This document shows positions 11,203-22,621 of a DNA stretch of 64,000 nucleotides, in pieces; the stretch's first letter is position 1, and each line of letters opens with the position of its first letter. The position numbers and the translations under genes were made by a program. The notes beneath the pieces were generated by a model that saw only the letters and a list, made by a program, of their open reading frames with translations, did no database searches and was not told the origin of the DNA. The stretch spans positions 117,878,738-117,942,737 of the forward strand of contig NC_090944.1 in NCBI RefSeq assembly GCF_040807025.1, given 5' to 3'. Source of the stretch: Struthio camelus (Eukaryota > Chordata > Aves > Struthioniformes > Struthionidae).

Positions 11203-11353
11203 GAGAATCCCTAGTAAACCAGAGGAAGTCATATGGCAAAGAGTAGAACCATCAGACATAAACAGTCTGCAGGCTCAATTTCACAACTTTTATGATCTAG
11301 ATGATGAAAAAGATGTTTACAGACTAAACACTGTAAAACTGATGCATTTCTGA
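11203..11353 (+). CDS. Candidate alternative terminal exon of MTARC1 (unproven)
   Basis: A 15-base T run and a CT-rich stretch end in ATGTTCAG, a convincing acceptor. The next bases stay open for 50 codons in the phase that exon 6 of MTARC1 would supply, ending TGA at 11351-11353. The peptide is mixed and non-repetitive (IWQRVEPSDINSLQAQF, then FYDLDDEKDVYRL), unlike low-complexity chance frames. I recognise no family. It could be a skipped-exon-7 isoform that would lose the last MOSC strands, a separate small frame from the ATG at 11195, or chance. No obvious AATAAA follows within about 1.5 kb, which weakens the case. Confidence 0.25.
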
Positions 11354-14300
11354 CCTCATCTTTTCTCCATGGACGTACAAGAACAGGGAAAAATTACTTT
11401 GAAAGTGGGAACATTTCGTACACTCAGTCAACGCAAAGGAATGTTTCCTATTTCAGGCCTTAAAGTGTAAAGCTAAGAGTTGTTTTACAGCAGTTACTGG
11501 CCAACGTGATTCTTGAAGAAGACTGTGAAAGAAGGACAATCCTTACAGGCAGAAGTTTCCTGATTGCTTAGGGTATGAGGTGGAGATATCTTAACCAAGA
11601 CTGCCCCAAAAAAGGGAAGAGATCCATGCTTCCGCATCTTAAGGAGAAAAGGCCCCTTCAGAGGCATTGCTCCTCTCTGTAAGAGGAAAAGAGGTTCCTG
11701 GCTCTTGCCTGTCCAAATGACAAAGGTGTCAAGAAGGGCAGCTACAGGGTGTGGAGTTCTGGAGCTATTCTGCGATTCTAGCTGCTATTCTAGCACCTCA
11801 GACTGACCTTACTTTCATTTTGAGATCTCTAAGGACTTTCCTGCATTGTGCAGCTATAGGGCTGAGGACTATACCCTCAAAGCCTTTGTTTCTTTTGGAC
11901 AAAAGAGTCTTAGAAAAAAATAATACAAACATCAAAGACGTGTGTACCAAATCTTTTCTTCAGCTGGAAGAGATGCAGCATTTAGATCTTTTTAAGATTA
12001 CTTTTATTTACTTCTTCTACATAGTCATCGTGTTAATGCTGACCATCTCTGCTTCTAATGTCACTTCCATTAGTAATTATTTTTGCGTTTTACCCAGAGA
12101 GATGAAGTCCGTAAGGGCTTCAGACACTGCACCTCTTCTGAAACGAATCTGCTTACTAAACGTCACAATGTTTGGATTCTGGAGCCAGATCTAAAAAATA
12201 TGCAAAAGTATTTAATATCTTCACTTGTTTTGACTTTCCTGGTGTGGGACAATGGTCTACACCTGTAGGTGCACTTTGTAATTACCTTCTCTTTTATTTA
12301 TTGGAGTTTTGTTCCTTTGGACAGTGCCATGTCTACCTGCCAGCTGCGCTGCTTCCCAGACGTGTGTGTGAAGAGCCCCTCCGCGGAGAGGGGAGCGCCG
12401 GCTGCAGCTGTGTGGTGCTGTGGGCTCCCACACCACATGATGGTCAGCCAGTGCTGGTGGAACAGGGGCTAAGGCCTCCTTGGCTCCTCAGTTGGTAAAT
12501 GTGTGTTTGGGATTGTTATTACCAGGTTGGAGGCAATCAAGCCTAGCAACTTGGCTTGGACTGAACGCATGGTGAAGACAAGCATCAAATGCCACAGATG
12601 AGACTGACCAGAGGCTACGAACCAAGGAGGACGAAGGAGGTGCCCACCCACAGGGAGGGCAGGGATGGTGTCAGGACGACAAGTGGAAGTTTGCTTGGAG
12701 GAGTCAGGCAGGCCAAGGTAGCAGGAGTGCCCAGAAGGGGGAGGAGGTAAGCAAGGGCCAGGCACAGAGAGGGTGTGTGTCAGGGCTGGAGCAACAAGAG
12801 CCACATGGCTGTGAATGAAGGCAGGGAAATGGATAATCACACATTCTCAGGGCTTTTTTTAGTCAGCTGCTTGTGTTTGTCACAGACCCTCATAGCCTTG
12901 TCCAGGGCATGCACTATCTGCACTCCCGGATAGGCAGCAGCTCATCACATTGATTTCAGGGACTCAAAACACAAGTAGCTGTAGCCAGAGTAAAGAGCAG
13001 GTGGAGCCTGCAGGAACTCATACTCTCTGCAGGTTGAGCGCAGCAGAGGAATTTGTATTTTGCCGTGTCAGCATGTGCTGTATGCACTGCTCGCGGGGGC
13101 TTTAGCTAACTGCGTTATGTTCTACCTGTTCAATCTATAGGCACGCATCGTGAAGAGCTCGGGTGGGAACATCTGCCGTTTTTCTGACCCTGTGTAAGGG
13201 TAAAGCATCTTCCCTTTGCTTTTGTAGTGTGTGCACTAGGCTTCTCGTCACCTGCGAGACCTTGCTTTCCCCCAGGGCTAGCGTTGCAGAGCAGAACTGT
13301 CTCCTGTAGCACACAAAATTGCTGTGACATCTTGTCGCTACTTCTTTGGCAGCTGACTATTCTCACTTTCTTTAGGGGCTAGATAGTAAGCAGAATGAAA
13401 CATTTATCACGCTTTGCCTGTCATTGATGTGCTACCGTCGCAGCCTCTTCCCTGTTGAACTCCACAATACAGCTTCATCCCTTGCTAGTTGAGGTTTATC
13501 TTCCAGACATTATGAAGGACGATGATTGTTCAGTCACAGCAAGCACAATTATATGCGCTGACTCCTGGACAGTTAGTTTAGACAGACCTACCTGTATCTC
13601 CTTGGCATAAGTAAAAGGTGATGGCTGAATTTCTCAGCTGCATTTTATCAAAACTTCACTCTCATAAGTGTAGGGCAGAGAGAAGCCAACTGGGTCAGAG
13701 TTCAGTCTTCTCCAACTGCAGAAAATCAAGCAATAGCTATTAAATTCAAATTTATTCTCCACGTACCATGGGCCACAGGGCACTTCCTAATATACTACGA
13801 AAACTTCAGATTTGTAGTAAAAGATCAAAAGCCACAGTGACAGTGGATTACAAGATCATCGGAGAGGCTGAGAGTACCAACAATATCCTTGATCCCTTCA
13901 AAGTTAGAGACTGATCTTCTCAACTAGTTCCGAAATAGAAATCTTTCACTGTATTCGCAGTGGTACAGTTCAGTGATCAATATCAACTGTCTGTTCCTTG
14001 GGTTTGTGTAACACAGAACTTACAGCAGAATACCAACTTTTTCCCAACTAGCTGAACTATGGAGACAGGCAACATAAACTTTTCTTTCTCTCAGCTCTAC
14101 TTTATTCCTTTATTTCTATTTAAGAGAATCAAAATTGTCAGGTAATGATTTCCTTCATCCCAGGCTGCACAGCCTTAAGCAGAACTAGCTGTCTTCCAGC
14201 TCATGTTGTGTGCTCATTAATGTACCCCAGTGGGTCACAAACCTCCTAATGGGGGTGTGTGGGCAGATTGCTATGCAATTAAGCCTGGAAGGGTGCCAGA

Positions 14301-17300
14301 AAGCTAAATATGTTCATCAATCTTATTGTCAGAAGCTTGGAAAAATATGTAATATTTTCAGAATTTTTGAGAAGTACCTGCTGAGCTGTGGAAGTGGTTG
14401 TCGGAAAAGGATGTGTTCACCTGAAGTGCAAGGACACATAACTGTGAATTGGCTGTTGAAGGATAAACACGTGAAGGTCTATGCTGAACCTCATTTCTGT
14501 GTAACCACATGCATAGCCGCTCTCTGTAACTGGGCAAACTCTGCACTACTGTGTGACCAAAACACTGCCATAAGCATTCAGGTGGGATCTCCTTCATTGT
14601 GAGGGACTCTTCATCTAAATAGGGTGGCACCCTGGCGGTGCCTTCTGGGAGGACCTATTCATCAGGCTAAGATGCTGAAAGCAGATAAAATTTCAGCAGC
14701 TTGCTAGGACTCTCCAGTACTTCTATGGTGCTGCTGAGAACGTGGCTCGTTTCTTTTCTAGACTCAGCTTGGCCTTTTCAAGTCTGTCTTTGGAAACGGT
14801 GGTGGCAGTGTTAGAGTCAGTGTTGCGTACGTCCCTGAAGGGGTAAGGAGTGTATATACCTATTTTAAGATTCCCAGGAAGAATAAAGTTTATCTGATTA
14901 TTTAGTCTAAGCATGTAGCTGGACCCAAGGGAAAACGGGCGGTGCTGCACGCAGGAAAGGTCTTAGAGTAAACAAAAGGATGAATATGCTTCCCCCCCCC
15001 CCATTATTCTGTTTCACTAACAGTCGTAAAATAACTGCAAAGACAGATGACGCAGCGAAATCTGATCCTTCCATGGGGAGCAGAAGAGGTTGTTAGCTTG
15101 CGCACCCAGAGAGACGAGAGGTAGCAATGTGTCCAAAGTACGGTGCTTACAAAGTCTGCCTGCAACTCTTGCTACGGGAAATACTCCGGAGCCTGTGGTT
15201 GATTGGGGCACTCCGGCCTGGCCTTGAGCTGGGCTCCAAATGCCATGGGAGCTGCAGGCAGGCTGTTTGGGAGACAGAGATCCTGGATGGGGCTTCTCCA
15301 GGGGGCCTGAAGGTATTCAATGGCGCTCGCTGAGGTCCCGCAGGCACTTTGAGTACAGCAGGTTTCCCCTGGAGTGGCAGTAGGGTAACTTCCACCTATA
15401 CTCTATACTGAAAAGCGGCCGTCCAGTACGCCCCTCGTCCCACAGCACCTCATTTCCAGAGGGAGCTTTCCTTACTTGGCTTGACCACGTGATTCATTGC
15501 CATTAAGAGCCTTTTTACTAGTTGTTTTTCTAGAGAACGACAAAAAATTAGCACTTCTTTCTTTGCACTGATATGTTGAAGTATGGTTTCATTTGACTTT
15601 CTAAAAGTCCTTTTTTAAAGTTATGAAAAAGATCCTACTGACTGGAGCTGAGGTGTCAGGAAAAGCTGTATTGCTGGTCAACAAGGGGAGCCCTTTACTT
15701 AGCACATGTAAGCATTATGGAGCCATACGCCAGCATCTCTTCGCAAAAAAATATGTTTTTCTAAAAGGCTCTGTCAAGTTTAGCATATTTACGAGAGCAT
15801 GTTCCATGGTCTTTGGAATGCTGATGCTTGTCTCGCATTCCTCTGACCTCCCCGCAATTCAAAAATAGCTGTTCCTACTCCACTGAACTTTCTACATAAA
15901 TAAATCTAATCAATGCCCGCTCCATGTGAAGAAAATATAGTCTATTTAAAGTTATTAGCAAGTGTCGCAGATAATTCCTGCCCTCCCTGGTTCCCCTGGA
16001 ATTTTTTGCCCTTTTAAAATGGATTAGCTTTGGATACAGTACGTGTCCGTGGCATGCCCTTTCTGACTAGCTGTAGATCTGGAAGTGGAGGGTCCTCCCA
16101 CAGATGCCGTTTAAGAAATTCTCCATTAATTCAAGTGGGAGAGGTCAGTGTGTTTTATATATTCAACTAGAGGGAGCTGTCAAAGTGGGTTTGGTGCTGG
16201 ATTAGACGGCATCAGTATGCGTAAATTTAAAAGAGCGTACCCGTAGGTGACACTGAATGCAACCCCAGTAATAGTAAGCCTGGTCATTCTAAACAATTTA
16301 GTTGTCCGGTATTTTTAATAGACCTCAGATAATGCTTTTGATTTTGTTTGGAGTTTATGTGCAGTGTCCCATGTTTGGTCTGCGTATTCTCCCCAAAATC
16401 ACAAAATCCCAAAGTTCTCCACGAAATCATGGAACACCCTTGATCTGCAAATTCATTTTTGAAAAATCAGCTCAATTCCTCCTCTCCTTTCTTACTTTCT
16501 TTAGGACTAATGTAATATGAACATGGCATTTCCTTCACTCTTAAACACTTACTGTAGTCAGTTGCTCTTTTGTAGAATGTGTGTATGTATGTATATTTCT
16601 TAGTGAATATATAAGAAATTGCCCTTTATTTCAAAATGCTATGGATTGCATTTGAACTCAAATACTTTATGTTTTGTCAGGCTCTGCTGCCCTGAACAAA
16701 TGCTTGAAAGCATCTCAAGTTGGCAAGATAATCATCTCTGACCACTTTATTTCCATTCCTGATTGCTTACTTTTTCCCATGAGAACATCCTTTTGAATGA
16801 CATATTTAACTTGTATAAGGGAATGGAAGTTCCATTCCTTCAAAATGTGAAGGTTCCCCAGCTTGCTATTCTTGTGTCATTCTCATCACAACCTATTATA
16901 GATGCGTGCATGCCTTTTTTCCCTTCCCTGGCAGGTTTCCATTGAAGATGGAAGCGTCACTTTTGGTACATCCACTAGATTAAAAGTCTCCTGGCATCAG
17001 TGAAATACAGCAAGGGGGTACATCTTGTTCCAGCCTTGGATGAAGTTGTTTCCTTGTGATAATTAGCTTTTGAAACTTTAAAACCTGTCATTTATTTTTC
17101 TTTATTTTTCTTGACTTATTTTTTTCTCCCTTTATTATTTCTCTGTCCTTAGCGTCTGGAAAATGACCTGGTTTAAGGGAGTATTGGCTGTAGGAGGGAA
17201 CAGATCTAAGAGATTAAATACTATTTTTTTCAAGTTTGATACAATGACTATGACGCTACCCTTTTAAGTGAAATTTTAACACTAAGTATGGAGTTGACAG

Positions 17301-17353
17301 TTCAAATACCAGCTTGCATTGATATACTTTCCAAGGATTATTATTTTTATAAA
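11354..17353. other. Intergenic DNA, proximal MTARC1 side
   Basis: This is AT-leaning sequence with scattered chance frames, the longest a 147-codon plus-strand frame at 11751-12194. A purine-rich G/A segment lies at about 12560-12800 and a C10 run near 14993. I see no recognisable gene and no clear transposon. Confidence 0.6.
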
Positions 17354-17700
17354 GTCATAGAACAGTAGGGATGAGAGGAACATGGCAAGATCTTTGTAAC
17401 CGTCTCCCCCCACCGGGAGGTACCAACCATACCCACATCATTCCAGAGAGGTGCTAAAAGCCTCCAGCCTGGAGAAGACTCCACTGTCTCACAGGCAACC
17501 TACCCCAGTGCTCTGCTGCCTTCTGTATTAGGAAAATTTTCTGTATGTCCAGCCTCAGTCTTCTCTGCTGCACTTGAAGTCCACTTGTATCAGTCATACT
17601 GATATTTCCCTTCCTTCTTGCTACATCCCTTAGTATATTTGAGTACTTGGTCATCTTTTCTGCAAGCTGAGCGTCTTTCCTAGACCTATGGTAGCTCTCA
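17354..17700 (-). mobile_element. Diverged CR1 LINE fragment (3' end), minus strand
   Basis: The left end TCATAGAACAGTAGGGATGAG matches the reverse complement of a CR1 tail. Inside are the hallmark CR1 phrases in degraded form: a GAGAAGACTCCACTGTCTCACAGGCAAC-like block, CCCAGTGCTCTGCTGCC, a TTAGGAAAATTTTCTGTATGTCC block and a TTTCCTAG segment. CR1 is the main non-LTR retrotransposon of birds and reptiles. This copy is truncated at its 5' end as most are, with no open frame of its own. Confidence 0.75.
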
Positions 17701-20700
17701 GGCCAGTTCCCACAAAGTCTCATGGAGCTAGCACAGCCCAGGGGGAAGGAGGTGATGGGACAGAGTTGGGACTCCTGGTCCACCTGTGTGGGTCTCCTAT
17801 GCTGCAACTGCAGTTCAGTTGCAGTCACCTCAGAAATTTCAGAGGAATAAAGGCAGCAGGTTATGCACAATTTCAGAATGAGGATCATGCCTTAGCCTGG
17901 ACGGAAGAGGATGTTAACCCAGCTTTTTGGAGTATATTAGCAGTAACCTTGGATCTGTTTGAATTCAAGGCCTTTTGCGAAGCAGGATGTGTGCACGTGC
18001 ATGTGTGTGTGTCAAACAGCTGAGGAATATCTTTGAATTGTGGGAATTTATAGGGCAAGTGGCAGACGGGTGAGTGAATAAAGCTTGTCGTCTAACGATG
18101 TAGCTGTTTTGCTAATCGCAGTGTATAGTGAGGTCAGGGAAATGGAGGGGAGAAGAACAACTTTTATAAGTCGAGAAGATGGTAGATGGTCTGTGATTTC
18201 TGTTTGTCCCGTTAGTCCCAGGAGGACAGCGTGCTCCTGTTGGATAAGGGCAGGTTCTGCTGAGGACGTAGGACCCTCGCTGCTGCTGCTGGGCTTCCAC
18301 ATTTTATCCCAGTGAGCCCTGCAGTTTCCTAGAAAGGTGAGTTCATTAGTGTAGACCTGTTCGGAAAACACCAGCCCCAGAGCGTGGCCACGGCACAGTG
18401 TCTCCGTCCGCAGCACAGGCGCGTGCACGGTCAGGGCCGTCTGTGCCACTGGGGTGAGCCGCGGTTCCCCCAGCCGTGCCAGCAGCTTCTGCAGGTGAAC
18501 TGGCCGCAGAGGTGGGGCCGGGGCTGGTGGCCGCCCCTGCCGGTTGCTTCGGCGCAGCCGCGGGCGCTGGCTCTAACGGGGCACTGGGCGCACTGGCTTG
18601 TTCAGCCTTCCCAAGGAAGCCTCTGTGAGCTGGGCAGCACCAAATGGCGGGTCCTGAGAAAGTCAGCGCAGCTAAAAACCAGCCTTGTGTGTGTATTAAT
18701 GACCAACTGCGGTGTTTATTCTGATCTAGCTTTTGCTATGACTGGGAAGTGCTCGCTGCAGAAGGCTGTCTTCTGCTGTTCTCTGGAGAATGATGTTGCT
18801 TATCTTCGTTTTGCAACTTCAGTAAATCTTTTGCTAACTGTCTTTACCCAGTGATCTCTTAGATGCCCTGTGTTAGGACGGGTGGGATTTTCCAGTGCGA
18901 TGCGCTTTGCTATATGTTGATTTTATCTGTGCTATCTCAGGAGCTTTTGATTAGTCTAGCACCTGGCTTTTCCATAGATACATGCCAAATATTTACCTCT
19001 TGAAGATGATATACTGGGAAAGAAAGATGCAGAATCAATCTGGGATATAGGCTGGCCCAGGTTTATTGGTTTAGAGTGGACGTATTTATGTCTAATCCCA
19101 CTGGTGTCAGCAGTTCTTCTCTGCTTTGACTCTTCTCTCCTGTATTGAAATTAGAGTCTTGGCAATCAGCGGTGCCAAGAAATAAATAACTGACAGAGAT
19201 TCTGGCTTCAAACCTATACCAAACATTTTGTGAGACTGAAGTTTTGTGCATGATTATTATTGTTTCAGTGGCATCTCTGACTGGAACCAGGATGGGCCTT
19301 GCCATGCCAGGCATGCTAGTGACATTGCTAAAAAGCAGCCGGTGCTTTAGGGAGCTTTCAGTCTCAATTGCCTGAAACAAAACCACGCTAGGCAGAAAGA
19401 GAAGGATAACAATAATAACATGAAGTTTTGGCACAGATCAGTTTCTCGAAAACTCTGTATGTGCTATCAGTCTCTGACAAGGAATAAGTATGTTGGGCAA
19501 AATGTGCAAGTTGCCTCTCTGCTTTAAGACGCATTCATAAATTCTGCAAGAAGGACTAAATGTGTGGAAAAATGACCACCTAGAAAGGAAATATCTGGGA
19601 ACAGCTTAAGAAAAATGTTGAGACTTGCCGAAATGACATCGCAGAAATTATACTTCATTCAACAAAGCATTTTTCTCAGGGAATCTTTTCTAAAGTCAAG
19701 CCAAGAGTTATCTATGATATCTCTGAATACTTGAAATAACCAAAAAGCCATTTATGAAGGAAAAGACACATGCAGGTAATGCCTGGGCACTGCACTCCAA
19801 GTGAACATGCTGTGATAATTGCATTCCTGGGTGTGCAGTATTGGCAGAGGGAAGGAGAGGAGATTCCTATATCCAGGAATGCGATTTCATGAAAATAGTT
19901 TTCCTTCTCATATGTCTTCTTTTCAGCCAAAAGATCACTGTTTTTTACATCATTCCATACATCCTTTGATGAAGCGGAACAAATGGAAAAAAGCAATCTT
20001 CAGGTGCTACAAAAAAAATCTCTCAGGTTCTTTTTGGTGCCTTTCCTTTCACTACATTTTGGAAAAGCACTTGCCAACAGAGCACTGTGCCAGCAAGGCT
20101 GAGAAATCCCTCCCCTGAGCACGGGTGGCACGGCTCAGCCCCGGGCGCCCTGTGTTTCGCGGGCCGCGTTGCCACCCTGCAACGAACCCCAAGGCAGGCT
20201 GCGCCACGTGCAAGGGAGGTTGCACCAGTGAGTGGCTGAGGGAGCCGAGGGCCTCTCGTCTTTCTCGTTTCTTGTCTCAGTGGTAACAAACTTGTGAAAA
20301 TATTGCTGAGAGTCGTTGCTGCAGCCAACTGGCAGAGCAGGAAACCACTTCTGAAATACAGCCAGAAGCCACTTGTAAAATACTCTGGTGGCTGCCCTGC
20401 GGAGGGCTTGCTGCCCCTCAGGTGTTTTAGTTCAGCACCTGGCGCATTTCAGACATGGTGGGAAAGGACAATTGTTGTCTCTTTCTCACAGAGGAGCGGA
20501 GGGAAATGCAAGAGGTGAAATGCTTTGATAATGACGGTTAGCTCCTGCCAACACTTCACAGTCAGAAAGCAGTGGCTCCTGGATAGCTGCCAGGCATTTC
20601 TCAGAGACAGATAGGAGTGTATGCGCTGTGCAGGGCGTGTGCTGTGAGCCTGGAGCATCCAGAAATGTCAGGCGTGCAGGCAGATGGATTGCACAGAACC

Positions 20701-22571
20701 ATACCACGTGGCTGCTTCATCCTGGAGGCCTTGAACTTGCTGAGTTTGCCATGTGGAGTTGATCTGCTCGTTTTGTCTGGGGTGTCTGGCAGCCTGGACA
20801 GAGCCACAGTGATGATAGGGCAAGAGGCAGTGCGCAGAAGTGGAGTCTGCAGTCAGATCCTCTTCAGTGCAAGCCCTGCTCCAACCCTGTAGCTTTGCTG
20901 GTTCATGACACATGGTCAACTGAAGAGGGTTCTGGAGATGCTAGTCTTGTAGGGCTTTAAAGCAAGTCGTTTAACCTCTCTGTCACGATCTGTAGTCAGG
21001 CCAGTGCGGGGACAGGCCTGTTAGTGTAGTCAATATGCTAAATCCTTAGCACAAAGTTGCCATTTTAGTATGAATTTGCGGCTTGTTGTAAATAATGGTG
21101 TGACCCCTATGGTTTATGTCAAACTGGTAATGCATGTTTAAAATCCTCTCCCGTGCCCTAAGACTTTATCTTGTGATCTACCACAACAATTTGGCCTCAC
21201 CTGCGTGTGAGTCCAGAGTCTGGGAGCAGCGTGTGGTCTGGAAGCCCCATACTGGCCCTGGCTGAGGGATCTCAAGGCTTTTAAAAGGGGGACCCAGCTT
21301 TTAAAAATGTGTTAGCCTGTGCTATGTACTCTCCCAAACAGAGGTGATCTTTCTGTTTGGGGTTTAAGTAAAATCTATACATAGTTATACCACAGCAGGT
21401 AGGGCTTGGAAAGGTGTTTAGAACATGATACCCTATGGTTTCAGCCACTTATCTTATAGGCCTGGTGCTTTAAGCCTTTAAAAACGAATCTTGATTTCTG
21501 CTTCTGCTGGAATAGATAACTTTGGATAGAAAACTCTGTACAAGGAATATACGGACTAAAAGTGATTCAGATGCTTTCTGAACTCTTTCATCTTCTGAAG
21601 AAAACTTGGGCATTTGTAAGCTGTGGTCATGATGAAAGACTAAATTAGCCTCACATTTCCAGAGAGCACAACAAACCAAAGCGGTTTCATTTCAGTTTTC
21701 ATTTATACTTGTCAAAAAACCCACAGCACAATATGGTACAATTCACCCTCAATTTTCCCTAAAAATTGCTTTTAGACTGACTCATTCCTTACTTGTGTGT
21801 CTGCCTTTTGTGGTTCCTGGCATGCTGCATATGTCCATAGCTCTTCATTTGAATATATTCTGCCTTAATCACTGGCATTTTTAGTGTCTTCTTTGAGCTG
21901 TTTAAGCTGAGCAAGCCCTAGGAAGCCATGTGTCCAGTGTTTCCAAGAGCAAGACCTGGAACTGAAAGATCATTTCACCTGACTGAGGTGGATAGGATTT
22001 GACTTCAGATCTCAGTATGCTACCAAAGATCTTTCACTGCCTTTCTCCTGTCTTCAGGATATTTTCGTGGAAGAGCACTGCAGGGATTTGTGACTTTAGG
22101 CCTGTCTGTTTCCTTTTCAGAGCTGTTTCTACTGTGAGCTGCTTAGCCCGAAGTTTTATGATAAACTTTCCACATTGGAGCATCCCTGTGTTTGTTACCA
22201 TGTTATATATGTACAGAAATGCAGCACTAGAGACGCAGAAGTCTTGCTGTGAGACTTGTTCCAGCTGAAGTCCACATCCAAGAAGTGCTGCTAGGGCCTA
22301 CTGCCGGTACCTGCTTGTTTGGACCTCTGTGTGGGTAAATAATAACTGTATAAGGGACCTTAACATCAATTAGCTGAATCCTGTCTGTTTCTGGCCATCC
22401 TACAAAATGCTTATAAACTTTTCCCCGAGGAAAGAATTCGGCATGAGATCTGTAGCCTGTCTCACGATTGTGTGTTGACTTTAAGCTACCATAAATATAA
22501 CAAAGTGTAGATTTCCAGGAAAGGGAGTCATTAACTGGGGAAACTGATGCCCTTTGCAGCATCCCAAAGGA
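17701..22571. other. Intergenic DNA with two small GC-rich patches
   Basis: Mostly AT-leaning sequence without a recognisable gene. A roughly 230-base CpG-rich patch lies at about 18370-18600 and another at about 20115-20230. A MIR-like phrase (GCAAGTCGTTTAACCTCTCTGT) is present at about 20960-20981. The 156-codon frame at 18384-18854 spans the first GC patch and has no family features. Confidence 0.55.
20950..20995 (-). mobile_element. Possible MIR SINE scrap
   Basis: The AAGTC-TTTAACCTCTCTG phrase is the reverse-strand MIR core (usually AAGTCACTTAACCTCTCTG). It is too short to be sure. Confidence 0.3.
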
Positions 22572-22621
22572 CAGGTCCAGCTGAGCATCCTTCACTCTTG
22601 AAGGATACTCAGCTGGAACTG
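22572..22621. repeat. 50-base near-perfect hairpin
   Basis: Arms 22576-22594 and 22599-22617 are inverted copies with one mismatch in 19, around a four-base CTCT loop. Three more pairs form outside a single mismatch. The stem is shorter than a typical pre-miRNA; a small palindromic DNA element is another option. Confidence 0.7.

Noticed and set aside
11751-12194. 147-codon frame with a hydrophobic segment
   Set aside because: It starts at GTG, has no family signature, and the hydrophobic stretch comes from T-rich sequence.
18384-18854. 156-codon frame over a small GC-rich patch
   Set aside because: Trp/Gln/Pro-rich at first, then ordinary; no domain or conserved start context.
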